A stretch of 64,000 nt of DNA from Phoenix dactylifera (GCF_009389715.1 NC_052395.1:4791812-4855811), one strand, 5' to 3'; positions 46,215 to 58,440 are shown, counted from the first letter of the stretch. A program made the numbers and translations. The notes: generated by a model not told the origin, from the sequence alone.

Positions 46215-46902
46215 TGTTGGAGCAGAAAAAGTGAGTTGCGTGCGTCTCACCTAGAAGATATTGTCCGCTTTGGAAAAGAGCACCCACCTTTCCAGGATAG
46301 TGTTTCCCCTCACGGCTTTGTCCTTCAAAAAGCGCCTTTGGGAGGAAGGGGTGTTGTTCCTCTATTTTAAGGCACAATTCTTTTCACTACTCAACCGATA
46401 TGGGACTAAAAGTTTGTAGACTCCCTTTACACCCCTAATATTACCTTCCGAGTGGAACAGATTGTGCCTTAAATGGAAGAGACAAACACCCCTTCCTCCC
46501 AGAGACGCCTTTTGAAGGGCAAAGCCGTGAGAGGGAACACCGCCCTGAAAAGATGGGTGCTCTTCTCCAAAACGAACAATACCTCTGAAAGGGACGCAAC
46601 TCACTTTTCCTGCTCCAATAGATAAGGCGCCCTTGGGTGCGTGGACCTCCCCTGCACAATCCTTCCCACTCGGGGTAGTGTTAGGGGTGTTAAAAAGGGG
46701 CCACAAAATTTTTAGTTCCCACATCGATGGAGTAGTGGAAAGGATTATACCTTAAATGAAGAAGTAACACTCCTTCCTCCTAGAGGCGCCTTTTAAAGGG
46801 CAAAGCCGTGAAGGGGAACACCATCCTGAAAAAGTGGGAGCTCTTTTTCAAAACGAACAATATCTCTGGATGGGACGCAACTCACTTTTTCTTGCTCCAA
46901 CA
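46215..46902. mobile_element. TRIM cluster (second family), one LTR inverted
   Basis: Three LTR-like copies. A: 46215-46440 on the minus strand, full length (226 bp). B: about 46441-46618 on the plus strand, lacking its first 50-70 bases. C: 46679-46902 on the plus strand (224 bp), TGTTAGGGG...GCTCCAACA. Between B and C lies a 60-bp inside that ends CACAATCCTTCCCACTCGGGG, similar to CACAAACCTTCCCGCTGGGG of the TRIM at 20842, so the two families are related. B and C form one TRIM; A is an inverted solo copy joined to it and may have removed the front of B. No coding capacity. Confidence 0.7.
46718..46767 (+). promoter_or_regulatory. snRNA-type promoter in second TRIM family
   Basis: In copy C, TCCCACATCG is followed after 25 nt by TTAAATG. 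In inverted copy A, TCCCATATCG (complement near 46398-46412) is followed after 25 nt by TTAAAATAG. Copy B has lost the upstream element but keeps the TTAAAT. The gap equals that of the TRIM at 20842. Confidence 0.55.
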
Positions 46903-47577
46903 CCACTACAATACACAAGAACATTGAATCCCATGCCAGCGCCTCTAACCCTCTTAGATTATGCTTTGTAATACCTAATCAGATGTGACCATGGCATCTT
47001 TTTAACATTTTAAAGAATTTTTTCGGCCTGTTGCATCTGTGGATACATAGGATGACCATCACTACTGATAAACTAACAAAGCTCACCATTATTACGGCCA
47101 CGGATTAATGAATTCTTCCATTATCCCAAGTATCAGCCTCAGACAGGCAAATGGAAGTTAAACAACTTGACTATAACTGAAGAAATCAGCAGTCCTGACA
47201 ACAAGATGACATATGTGCATATTAGCATACATATATTTAGCAGACAAGCAGAATATCACTGTACTTGATGAAGACAAAATCTTCGTGTTACCATCTAACA
47301 ACTTGGTGTTGTAAAGAGGAAGAGGAAAACAAAAGAAACTCACAAAAATGAATAAACAAAGGTGGTCGATAAGAGCCAAATACAGTAACCAAAAGAAAAA
47401 GATAGAAAGAACATAAGGCAGCATAATTCATTAATTCAGAGGGTAAGGATGTGAACAGCAAACTGGTTTGGTTGAAGCATAATCTCAGATACAAGCTTAG
47501 ATATGAAATGCATTGAAATGAGAAAACAGGTCGATTTCTCCTAGCAGTAACGACCACGCCAAGGGGAAGAGAACCCA
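46903..47577. other. intergenic DNA downstream of ENOD93
   Basis: No gene recognised. The right end is the probable 3' UTR of the ENOD93 gene on the minus strand. Confidence 0.45.
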
Positions 47578-50235
47578 TCAAGTTGTTTTATCATACTTCT
47601 GGAATGAATTTTCCCTTGCACTCTCTAGAATAGTCTGATCAGCAGCAATGAAGAATCCAGCAATGGAAGCTGCATAACGAGGAGTTTCAAGTAAGCTCCA
47701 TAACATTCTGCTTTCGGATTAAAGCATAGTTTGCAAGTGCTTGGAATGAATAGATGCAGGAATAGTCTTTAACACACTTCAATAAAGAAAGCATTGCAAA
47801 CTTGGGGAAACCTAACACGTGGACTTATGGTGCTAAAGGTAAGACTTAAACATCGATATTAACGTACAGCAATCAGTATACTCGCCAACTAACAGTAACA
47901 TGGAAACAATGCTTTAGGGTGATATCTTAACATGATAGAGAGAACAGAACGCAGTACCATTAGAAAACAAATTCTTAGGTAATATCTTAGCAGTATGAGA
48001 CAGAACAGGACTCGCTGTACAGGCAGACATGTATCTCTAAAATTCACAGATGATTCAGCTCAAGCTGAAAAGGTAAATCTGTCCTTTCCAGTGAAAATAG
48101 AAATTCTAACTCAAAATGAAACCTAGCTATGTCAATGATCACTTCAAGTTAAATGGGTGTTTTTTGCAAATAAATATTATTTCAAAATCCTTGAGTTCTT
48201 TTAACATGCCAAACATTTTAAACTTTTTTTGTTAGAAATACACTTTGTTTACTTAGAATTACTATGTGAATGACAACGGTATTGATAATTTTCTATTGAA
48301 GTCTGGTGGTGAAGATATACAGTAGAAGGCCTAAATGGCTCACTGGTAGACTCTATATAAATAAATCACCCATCAAGTCACTGTTGCAAACCTCCTGGCA
48401 TTCCAATTTGAGTGACCCGTAATTTTGAGGTTCATTCAAAAATGGAGTTGGAGGCTGTCTGAAGTTAAGACCCTATATAATCTGGAGCAAAAGTTCTGCA
48501 GACAGCCATTCTTTGGTTGGACAGTTAAGCAATACTTATTTTTTTCACAGAAAAAGAATGGCTTTTGAAGGTTAGCTAGATAAAAATTAATCATGGTCAA
48601 TTAAATAGCCGCAGGAGTTTTAGGAAAAAGCAAAAGGGACATTTTTAATAGCCTAAAGGGCTTGACATATTTATGAGGATCTATTGGTGTTCCTAAGCTT
48701 CAGGAGCTTTCACTGATCAACAGGACCACCTTCTAGGCTTGTTTCTTGGTTTGGTACTCAGATTCTACTTTGCCTTGAATCTTTTTGGGTCATTCAGCAG
48801 ATATCAATTTTCCAGATTTTGCCGGCATCAAATGATACATCATAAACCTTAGCCGTCAAACATATGACACCACAATTAGATAAAAACCAGGTTCCTTAGT
48901 ATGTCTGGAATGAAAGGAGACATATTTGAAGGACATTGACATGGCTCCATCCTATCCATCCAAATCTTGCTGATAGTCAGAAGAGATATACAGCCAACAC
49001 AAAATAGCTTCGCATACGTCGAAAATGCAAAAGCAAGCACATTCATTATGTTTTAATCAAAGTAAGAAAATAATGGAAGATAACTAGCCAACAACATAAC
49101 AGCAAATGGTGGCATTCCTACTCTTTTTAACTTTCCGAAACAATCATGCTTTAAATCACATTACACTGAAGGTGTTGACAAATCATGCCAGGAAAAAACT
49201 CAAGTATCTCCTGCGCAACTTACCTGATGATATGATGAGCGCTTGTGCAGTGTAATTAAGGTTAGCTTTAGCCCATGGAATAACACGACAGCCAACCAAC
49301 TGAAACATATAATAGAATTAGATACAAGTAAAACAAAGATTGCAGCAGCCTATTAAAAATCAAAAACCTTCATGCCAGAATTATTTCTTTCAGAAAAAGA
49401 GCCTGAATAGCCAAAGTGAAACCCGTTTCCTCATTTCCTTATACTCCAATATTTGTGACAATGATCGAATTGAAAGCAAGGAAAACTAGAGATCACATAT
49501 TCCTTAACAACTAACATGACATGAATAGAAGAGGAAAAAGCTTACCGTTGGCACAGCAGCTACGGAACCTGTAATTAAGGCTGTCTTAATTCCTGACCGA
49601 ACGGCTTCTGTGGAACAAAGAATTAAACAAGAGATGAAATTTGCAGCAGCAATCAAGAGATGAAATACAAAAAAAAAAAAATGGCGGGGAACACCCTTAT
49701 CCATTCTGTTCAAAAGGAAATATGATCCTTTTTTTCCCCTTTTTTCATGTTATGTAGTGACTCATGTTGCAATGCCTAATCGTTTGGCTTTGATCACGAG
49801 GTTAGTAGCTAATAACAGGCGTAAAAGGAAGTGCTGTTTGTGACAGAGATTTGATGGAGGGGACGACATTAAAAACGGATTTAGCATTGAATTTAGTAAT
49901 CCTCTGATCTTAAGATCAGATCAATATTTGAAATACGATTATTTTGGTTTTATTAGCAAAACGGAGGAACTTTACAGTGATTTCTCCGGGCAAAGTAGAA
50001 TTCGATTTACCAAATTGGAGAATGGAAAGCAAAGGGATCAGGACAATTTTTGTTTTAATGAATAGAGAACTTTATTTTTCATCCCCAAAAAAGAAAATAA
50101 TAGAGAAATTTATGCGACCGACCGACCTCTTACGGAGCTCTTGGAATGGAGGGCAGTCGGCTCGTTAGGAGAAGCGATCGCAGAAGGTTTCCTCCTGCTC
50201 GCCCAAGCGTCTCTCAACTCCGAAGGAACACCCAT
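47578..50235 (-). CDS. ENOD93: early nodulin 93-like protein
   Basis: Four exons (minus): 50127-50235, 49546-49607, 49224-49299, 47578-47669; 112 codons plus TGA, the usual length. The start MGVPSELRDAWASRRK matches the family. From residue 37 follows the ENOD93 domain: EAVRSGIKTALITGSVAAVP, then CRVIPWAKANLNYTAQALII and SASIAGFFIAADQTILESAR. Two hydrophobic helices are expected. ENOD93 was found as a nodule gene; in non-legumes it is linked to nitrogen use (rice OsENOD93) and mitochondrial respiration, so a mitochondrial membrane role is inferred. The first exon uses the donor AGAG|GTCGGT since the stronger TCC|GTAAGA eight bases... earlier in the frame would shift the next exon. Last intron is 1.55 kb. 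Confidence 0.88.
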
Positions 50236-50688
50236 CCCTTCCCTGACGTGAAGCCATCGAGAGGACCAACTGGTTTGTATTTGGAAAGGACTGTGTGGGC
50301 CCTACGTATTTTTTTAAAAAAAAAGAAAACAAAGAAAGAAGGAAGTGGAGGGGCAGCTGGTTTTTAGCCCACGTTTTGAGCACGGAGATGTCCAAATGCG
50401 ACGCGTAGAAAATCCTAAGCGGGTAGACAAATTCGGAGCATAAGCGGATGAGATGAGTTCGAGAGCTACGTGGACGGTAATGCTACGCATCCGCATAGAA
50501 TGATTTATATACACTGGAGAGTAAATAATTTGCACATGGTGGAGTTGCGATGTATTGAGCCGCCCCTTGGTTTCAGCTGACGGTATGCTGGAAACTCAGG
50601 CTGGTCGATTAGTTTTTCGGACTGTGGACCGCCAAGGACTCGTCTGGTTGGCTAGATCGATGGAAAATAAGAATATATACATACATAC

Positions 50689-50744
<56 letters not shown>

Positions 50745-52339
50745 TTTTTTAAAAAATATTTTTTATAAAATAAAATTTTTTATTTATGAGGAAGAAAAAT
50801 TAAAGTATTTTTTTAAAATATTTAACTTTTTAGATAGAATAGAACAAATTTTTTTATTAAAAATATAATAGATGTTCTATAAATTTTTCTATGAAAGTAT
50901 ATATATATATATATATATATGCTCAACCCAGCATAAGCTACTCTAAAATATTATTATTTTTTTCAGCCAAACATATATGTAAAAGTTACTTTCTCATGCT
51001 CGACTCATATATAGAGATCAAATTGTGGCTTCTGGGTTTTCTTATCTAGGCTGCTCCAACTCTTTTCAATAGAACGTGATATGGGGTATCTTATCACTTA
51101 GTTTGGCTTTTTTTTATGGAAAAAGGCTCCATACAACTATACTAGTGGAAGGCTAGAGCTGGTTGACTGCCCTCGCCCATCAAGACAGGTAAGAGGTATA
51201 GTCCAATGTTCAACCTAGGGTAGGAGATGGCTTAGAGATCCTCTACGACATCTATTAAACAATAATAAAAGCACTTTCCTTAGGAGAGATTCTTTAAACT
51301 TGACATCAGTTTATACAGCATGTCAGAACTAGGCAGTGAATAAAGTATACCCAACTATTTATTTTTCGTGTAATACTATATACTCGGATAACTTATCTAA
51401 CTAGTTAGGACAGTCCTGATTCGGAGGTTTAGCATTACAAAGCTACTCATTAGCATATATCCAAATATCAGCTTTCTAAAAAAATATTTCATTGACCAAA
51501 CAAGTTCTAAAGAAAAAATGAAAAATGGCTCTAGAAGTTAGCCGTCGTTTGCAGCCTCACCTGGCCCGGACTAATACAAGCTTATAATCTCGAGCCACAT
51601 CGCATCATTCAAGTTGATCTCTCCGTGACTATAAAAGCTTTAAAATCCATCTACAAGAACGTAAACATTTATGCGGGTGGAACCGTGGAAGGCATTGATT
51701 TGGCTACACTCCACCTGTTGCTAAGTAAATACCAATATGCATGTATTGTAGCTTCGTTGAGATATAGTACACCTCGGTGTGAACTTTTAATGTGTAGTTG
51801 CAGCCATTCGATATCAAATACTTGCATGTATGGATTGTGCAAATATCTAGTTTAATGATCATGGAGCCATCCGTTTATAGCTTCGTGGGTTATTAGAATG
51901 TGAGCACAAACGCCACGCGCTAGAAAATTTTTGTTTTATCGGATATCTCTAAAGAGACCAAGTGATGGTAAAACCTAAGTTTGATCTATAAACTAATTTG
52001 ATTTTGCAATGATAAGAAAACAAGCAAACGAAAGGTGCAAGCTTTTCACCCTTTTGCTCGAGGGAAAAAAAAAAGAGCATGCACAACGTATGCTAGCTTT
52101 ATCAACTCGTATTTATAATGTATCAGGATGACTCTTGTAATATTTCTTTCCTTAGGAGTTGGAGAGCCTAAGCCTCCTTGCATAAAGCATTGATTGTTGA
52201 AATTGCCGTTGCCCCTGGCTCTGCCTTAGTTTGTTGCGTGCTTTTGTCGCAAACAATCAACCCTGTGCTTGCAAAAGCAGTTTTAGGAACTAAGGATCCA
52301 TCATTGAGAATTAATTATTTGAGAAAGACATATTGTGGT
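50236..52339. other. intergenic DNA
   Basis: Upstream of ENOD93. No gene recognised; the frames near 51625-51855 and 52178-52340 have no family features I can name. AT-rich, with two TA microsatellites. Confidence 0.4.
50690..50738. repeat. (TA)n microsatellite
   Basis: Long TA repeat after a CATA-rich start; a shorter one lies at 50899-50920. Confidence 0.95.
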
Positions 52340-52537
52340 ATGTGTAACAGAGATATCGGATGATATTTTAACTTCCACACTCTCATCCGATCTTCCTGTA
52401 TATGGTCCGTTGCTCATGTATATCTACAGGGATATGACTAACTGTGTATCTCTTCGATTACTCCCATTCAGTTGTTCTCTCCACTATATATCTGCACATA
52501 CTTCATTAATAAAGATATCGAAATTACAAAGTCTTTA

Positions 52538-52549
52538 TGGTATCAGAGC
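52538..52549 (+). other. tRNA-iMet primer binding site of copia element
   Basis: TGGTATCAGAGC immediately follows the 5' LTR. Confidence 0.9.
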
Positions 52550-52589
52550 ACGTTTTTTTCCTCCAACGAGAAGAAATCGATCTCCTCTC

Positions 52590-53540
52590 ATGGCCTCTAG
52601 TGATTCATCCAGTGCTACACTTGTTGTGGTTACCAGTCCCACCACCACCATGTCTCAGCTAATCTCGATCAACGCAGCCGCCCAGCTTCCATTGAAGCTC
52701 TCATCGTCCAACTTCGCTTCATGGCGTGCACAATTTGTTTCCCTTCTTGTTGGCTATGACCAAATGGGTTATGTCGACAGTACAACCCCATGTCCGTCAA
52801 AGGAAGATGCGTCCGCTTCATCCTCCTCAGCTTCGCCGTCTCTTTCGCCGGCGTATCTTCTCTAGTTCCGACAGGACAAGCTTCTACTTCATGCAATCCT
52901 AGCATCTATTTCCGAAGCGAGTATCCCACTGATTGCAACGTTGGAAACCTCTCATACAGCCTGGTCGAAACTTACTCGGCTCTATGCCAACCGCTCTCGT
53001 ACCAGAGTCATGCAGCTGCAAGAGGAGCTTACCTACATCCAACATGGTTCTCGTTCCGTGACGGACTTTCTCCATGCTGTGAAGATCATTGCTAATGAGC
53101 TCGCTGTTATTGACACTCCCCTCTCAGCAGACGATGTTACACTTCATGTCCTTAATGGACTCAGCTCTGACTATCGGGATAATGCTGCACCAATCCGAGC
53201 ACGTGAGACTCCTCTCACCTTTAAGGAACTTCATGATTTGCTCCTCGGTCATGAAACCTATATCCATCGCCTGGAAGCATCTACTGCAACCTTGGTTGCA
53301 ACTGCAAACTCTTCTCAACGTCGAAACTCCAACTCCAAACAGTTTCTCCATAACAAGAGCTCTCATTCTCCCTCTGGAAGGCCTAGAAATGCTTCTTGTC
53401 ATGACAAGGCGTCCATTATTTGCCAACTCTGTGATCTCCATGGCCATTCAGCCAAAACCTGTCGAGTGAAGCCGAAGCATAGCGTCTTTGTCAACTGTGC
53501 TTCTCCCAATTCCTCTTCGAACCAACAATGGCTTGTTGAC
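52590..53540 (+). pseudogene. copia Gag remnant
   Basis: ATG 52590 opens MASSDSSS, then the plant copia Gag: PLKLSSSNFASWRAQF, LVGYDQMGYVDS, SKLTRLYANRSRTR, MQLQEELTYIQHG, VTDFLHAVKIIANELA, HVLNGLSSDYRD. A single in-frame TAG lies at 52863. The zinc knuckle CQLCDLHGHSAKTC is at about 53422-53463. The frame continues into the protease without a break. It would form the particle. Confidence 0.85.
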
Positions 53541-54838
53541 TCGGCAGCATCTCACAATGTAACTTCTGACCTCTCTAATCTCTCGATTCATTCGGAGTAT
53601 GATGGTACAGATGAGGTTGTCATCGGTGATGGATCAGGTTTGCGCGTAACCCATGTTGGCTCTACAACTATTTTTCATCCCACTCGTTCCTTCAACTTAT
53701 CTAACATTATATGTGTTCCGTCCATTCATAAGAATTTAATTTCTGTTCATAGCTTCACCAAGGAGAATGATGTTTTCTTAGAATTTCATCTGTTTCATTT
53801 TTTGGTGAAGGATCGGAGAACGGGGCGACACTCCTTCAAGGTAGCTGTCAGGATGGTGTTTATCCACTATCGGCACCTGTGTCTTCTGCCTATGCTACTT
53901 TCACTCATCCATCGACGAACCACCACTGCTGTCTGGCACCATTGCCTAGGCCATCCCTCAAATAAAACAGTTTCATATGTCCTTCGTCATTTCTCTCTTC
54001 CCTTTCGACGATCTTCGTCGGGTGAAAACTCTTTATGTGTTTTCTGTCAATGCACTAAGAGTCATCGTTTTCCTTTTCGATCCACTTCTCTTATGAGTTC
54101 TCATGCTTTAGAATATTTGTACACTGATGTTTGGAGACCAACGAAGCACAACTCCATTGATGGTCATCGTTACTATGTGATCTTTATTGATCACTTTATG
54201 AAATATTGCTGATTTTTTCTCTCTCGCTTGCAAATCTGATGTTCTGTCTATCTTCCAGCACCTGAAACCCATGCTTGAAAAACAGTTCGGTCTCCCAATC
54301 AGAAATCTTTACTTTGATAACGGGGGTGAATTTGTGAAGCTCTACTCTTATCTTCTCCAACATGGCATAAGCTGGTATTCCACCGCACCACATACTCCTC
54401 AACAAAATGGAACGAGTGAACGGCGTCATCGACATATTGTCGAAACAGGTCTTACCCTTCTTTATCAGGCCTCTCTACCACCATCCTTCTGGTCTCATGC
54501 TTTTCAAACCGTCGTTTATCTCATTAACCGCTTGCCTACACCCCTTCTTCACAATCATTGTCCTTTTGAAGTGCTCTTTGGACGACCGCCCACTCATGCA
54601 AAGCTCAAGGTTTTCGGCTGTCAGTGTTACCCATGGCTAAAACCTTACCTCTCTCACAAACTTCAACCCAGGTCAAAGCCATGTCTTTTCCTTGGTTACT
54701 CCACGTCTCAGAGTGCCTATAAGTGCATGGATCTTGAATCTTCTAAAATTTACATCTCTCAGCACATGGTCTTTGATGAGTCTCTATTTTCTTTCGCCAC
54801 CAAAATAACTCCTCTTCCTCACCATCTAGTGCAGTAGT
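53541..54838 (+). pseudogene. copia protease and integrase remnant
   Basis: Follows Gag in frame: WLVDSAASHNVTSD (protease, with DSA as catalytic triad, 53530-53570), the GAG-pre-integrase VWHHCLGHPSNKTV (53932-53970), CVFCQCTKSH (zinc finger) and LYTDVWRPT of the integrase core. Stop at 54210; then in another frame (54271-54837) FDNGGEFVK, TPQQNGTSERRHRHI, FWSHAFQTVVYLINRLP and KVFGCQCYPW. The order fits copia (integrase before reverse transcriptase). Inactive. Confidence 0.85.
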
Positions 54839-55136
54839 AGCAAACTTCATGATCCCACCGGTACCACCTATAGTTATTTCTCCTCATGACGTGTCTTCTC
54901 TTGCAGGTCCTCGTCTACCGATCCTTCCAGACACCTCTCCATGACTACATGAGTCATTGCCTTCTCCTGCTTCCCACCTTCCACCGTGCCCACAGCTTTA
55001 ATTCCTGTTGCTGCTCCACCTCTAGAACCAACTCGCCTGCATCCCATGGTTACACGATCTCGCAACAATATCTTCAAACCTAAGCATCTTTATCTTGTAA
55101 CCAAACATCCTCTTTCTCCGCCAGTGGAGCCCACCT

Positions 55137-55900
55137 ATGTTTCCCAAGCCCTTAAAGATCCTCACTAGCGACATGCCATGTCTGAAGTTTAATGCCTTAC
55201 TTCGTCATGGGACCTGGGACCTAGTACCGCGCCCGGAATCTGGTAAGCTAGTTGGTTGTAAGTGGGTGTTCCGAATCAAACGACACCCAGATGGAACTAT
55301 TGCATGGTACAAGACCAGGCTAGTTGCAAAGGGGTTTCATCAACGTCCGGGGATTGATTATGCTGAAACATTTAGTCCAGTTGTAAAGCCGGTCACGGTT
55401 CGCAGTGTGCTCGCCATCGCTGTCTCCCGAGGCTGGAGTTTATGGCAATTGGACGTCAACAATGCTTTTCTTCATGGGACTCTCACTGAATCTGTTTACA
55501 TGGCTCAACCTCCCGGTTTTATCGATCCGGCTTCTCTTTCCCATGTCTGTAGGCTGAAGAAATCTATCTATGGGTTGAAGCAGGCTCCACGTGCTTGGTA
55601 CCAGGAACTACGCTCATATCTTCTGGAACTTGGCTTCTTCAATTCCAAAGCGGATTCCTCTGTTTATTTATCACAAGGACTCCATCTTTATCTACTTTCT
55701 TGCGTATGTTGATGATCTTATCATCACTGGGAGTAATTTGGCTGCAGTCTCTCATGTTGTCACCAAGCTACGCGCCCGTTTCTCCCTCAAAGACTTAGGG
55801 TCCCTGCATTACTTTCTTGGGGTGGAAGTTCTTCCCACTCCACAAGGTTTGTTTCTCTCTCAACACAATATATTCGGGACCTTTTGAATCGTTCTCACGA
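55137..55900 (+). pseudogene. copia reverse transcriptase remnant
   Basis: Frame 55137-55712 has NALLRHGTWDLVPRP, GCKWVFRIKRHPDGT, KARLVAKGF-like KTRLVAKGFHQRPGIDYAETFSP (split in two halves at 55313-55380), WQLDVNNAFLHGTL, YMAQPPGF and [18 protein letters not shown] frameshift near 55680 moves to frame 55591-55887 with the catalytic YVDDLIITG (about 55705-55731) and [16 protein letters not shown]. Inactive. Confidence 0.85.
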
Positions 55901-55947
55901 GTGGTGCTAAGGCCATCACTACTCCTCTTGGCACGAAGGAGAGTCTT

Positions 55948-56682
55948 GTGCTGGATGATGGGTCTCGAGCAGTAGACGGCACTATGTATCATCGCATCAT
56001 TGGCGCTCTTCAATACCTTGCCTTCACCAGACCTGACATTGCCTTTGCCTTGAATAAGCTGGCTCAGTTCATGCACAAACCCACCCAACAGCATTGGACA
56101 GCCATGAAACGCGTCTTACTCTATCTGAAACACACCATTGATCACGGCATTCTTCTTCGTCGCAGCAACGTTCTCCATCTTCGAGCTTATTCAGATGCCG
56201 ACTGGGCTGGCGATCGGGATGATCGGACGTCCACGTCTGCTTATCTCATCTTCCTTGGCGACTGCCCAATCTCCTAGAGTACACGGAAGCAACGCGTTGT
56301 GGCGAGATCCTCGACTGAGGCCGAATATCGGGCACTAGCTACTACTTCTTCTGAACTAGTCTGGATAAGGTCTCTTCTTTTAGAGCTCAGACAACAGCTT
56401 CCCGCCAAACCAACGATATTCTGTGATAACATCGGTGCCACTCAACTCAGTCTCAATCCTATCATGCACTCTTGCATGAAACATATTGCTATCGACCTTC
56501 ATTTTGTTCGTGATCTCGTTTCCAAGGGCATCATGGTCGTCTCTCACATCAGCACAGTTAATCAGTTGGCTGATCTGCTCACCAAGGCTCTTCCCCGTCG
56601 ACGGTTTCAGCTACTCAGTTCCAAGATCGGTGTAACTGAAGGTACACACATCTTGCGGGGGCGTAACAGAGATATCGAATGA
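55948..56682 (+). pseudogene. copia RNase H remnant
   Basis: Frames 55948-56277 and 56299-56682: YHRIIGALQYLAFTRPDIAFA, MKRVLLYLKHTIDHG, AYSDADWAGDRDDRTS, then, after a TAG near 56275, KQRVVARSSTEAEYRALA, FCDNIGATQLS and TKHIAIDLHFVRD-like KHIAIDLHFVRD. The end runs up to the second LTR. Inactive. Confidence 0.85.
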
Positions 56683-56861
56683 TATTTTAACTTCCACACT
56701 CTCATCCGATCTTCCTGTATATGGTTCGTTGCTCATGTATATCTACAGAGATATGACTAATTGTTTATCCCTTCGATCACTCCCATTCAGTTGTTCCTTC
56801 CACTATATATATGCACATACTTCATTAATAAAGATATCGAGATTACAAAGTCTTTAATGTG

Positions 56862-57139
56862 TTTATGTAGCTATTGGTTAAAAAGAGCGTATAAATATGG
56901 TTGCCTTGACAAGATATTTTCTTCATTCTTCCTCTATGTTGTTTACGAAATCTGATTCTTTTTTAGTAATAGCCAACCCACTCAACATAGGATCCATCAT
57001 TTAAACATGGTCGAACCAGTGAGAAATGGCATTGTTCACTGATGTTCTGCTTGTATTATTCATTATTGAGCCTTGAATCTTTAACAAAATCTGTCGTTGG
57101 TAGATCTCTGCCATAGAATATAAAATTGTTACTACGTTT
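56862..57139. other. DNA between copia element and chromovirus III
   Basis: Short AT-rich spacer. No LTR or leader of the next element is visible, so that element starts truncated. Confidence 0.4.
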
Positions 57140-57150
57140 TTGTATAGGCC

Positions 57151-57800
57151 ACTATGTACCTAAGCTCGGATGCCAAACTATGGTGGCGGACTCGTGTGGC
57201 CGATGACATGGGCGCGAGGCGTCCACACGTCGATTCTTGGGCAGCCTTGAAGAAAGAGTTGAGGGACCAACTCTTGTCTTGCAATACCTCATGGATTGCA
57301 AGAGAGAACCTCAAAAAGCTTTGGATGACCGGATCTACAAGGGAGTATGTCAAGGACTTTAGTTCACTCATGCTTGACATTACTAACATGTCGAAGAGGA
57401 TAAGTTGTTTAACTTCTTAAGCGATTTGCAACCATGGGCTCAAACAGAACTCCGACGCCAAGGAGTTCGGGACATTCCTTCGGCCATGGCGGCTGCTGAG
57501 GGGCTGGTGGACTACTGAGCTTCCAACTCTAACAGCGGGCCGAAGAAGGCAAAGGACACGGGCGCCAAGCCGACCAAGGTATGGCCAAAACAGAAGAAGC
57601 CTTTTGCTGCCAAAAAGAACAAAGCACCTGCTGCTGGGCCGAACCGAAAGCAGCAGCAGGAGAAGGGCAAGACTCCATGGGGATGTTTCATATGTGGCGA
57701 GCCTCATCTTGCAAGGAACTGCCCGAAGAAAAAGACTGTCAATGCCTTGCCGGTGCAGGATTCGGCAGCGCGGATGAGGGGAGCACGCCGAGAGTGAACC
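57151..57800 (+). pseudogene. chromovirus III Gag remnant
   Basis: Frame 57154-57420: YLSSDAKLWWRTRV, KKELRDQL, ARENLKKLWMTGSTREYVKDF. After a break at 57418 another frame continues with LQPWAQTELRRQGV, a Lys/Ala/Gln-rich linker (57540-57670) and CFICGEPHLARNCPKKK (57686-57735). The N-terminal part of the capsid is missing. Confidence 0.7.
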
Positions 57801-57854
57801 CACTGCAAGTGGTCAGCGCGCTCCCTGCTGAAAGGTACCCCTCTTTACTCAGGC

Positions 57855-58440
57855 TTGATGTATACCCAGGTGAAGATTAATGGGGTGAAGGTCCGAGCCA
57901 TGCTGGACACCGGCGCGATCAATAACTTCATGTCGCAGTGGCAAGCGGAGTTTGATGCGATTGAAAGTGGCCGACTATCCCAGCAAGATCAAAGCAGTGA
58001 ATTCGGGGGCTATGCCGGTCAAGGGAGTGGCGAATGCACCCTTGAGCTTGGGTCTTGGAAGGGGACATGTTCTTTGATGGTGGTACTTCTTGACGACTTC
58101 GACTTGATACTTGGAATGGAGTTTTTCCTATCGGCTAAGGCATGCTTGATGCCTCATTTGAGGGGCGTCATGTTGGGTGACGAGAGGGCACCATGCTTTG
58201 TCCCAACCGAAGCATGGGTGCCGGCTGACAAGGGCAAGAGTGCTATGATCACAGCCAAGCAAGCCAAGAAAGGCTTGAAGCAAGGCGAGAGCACTTTCCT
58301 TGCTGCCTTGTGGGAGGTGCAGATTGAGGAACCGCAGGAAATCCTGCAGCAGTCCAGGAAATGTTGGGGGATTTCATTGACATCATGCCAACAGAGCTGC
58401 CAAAGGTGCTTCCACCAAGACGGCCGGTGGATCATCAGAT
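57855..58440 (+). pseudogene. chromovirus III protease remnant
   Basis: Frame 57855-58448: YTQVKINGVKVRAMLDTGAINNFMS with the catalytic DTG (57904-57912), followed by DDFDLILGMEF (58095-58127) and a polar linker. Retroviral-type aspartic protease, which would cut the element polyprotein. The frame shifts near 58345 before the reverse transcriptase linker (ELPKVLPPRRPVDHQIEL-like in another frame). Confidence 0.7.

Larger units (their letters stand above)
52345..56856 (+). mobile_element. Ty1/copia retrotransposon, decayed
   Basis: Two 193-bp LTRs, 52345-52537 and 56664-56856, with about 11 differences by eye. ATGTG is duplicated at 52340-52344 and 56857-56861. The primer site TGGTATCAGAGC starts right after the first LTR (52538), and the purine-rich TTGCGGGGGCG lies before the second. 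By this reading the LTRs start TAACAG and end CTTTA rather than TG...CA. The inside has gag, protease, integrase, reverse transcriptase and RNase H in copia order, with several stops and frameshifts. Confidence 0.9.
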
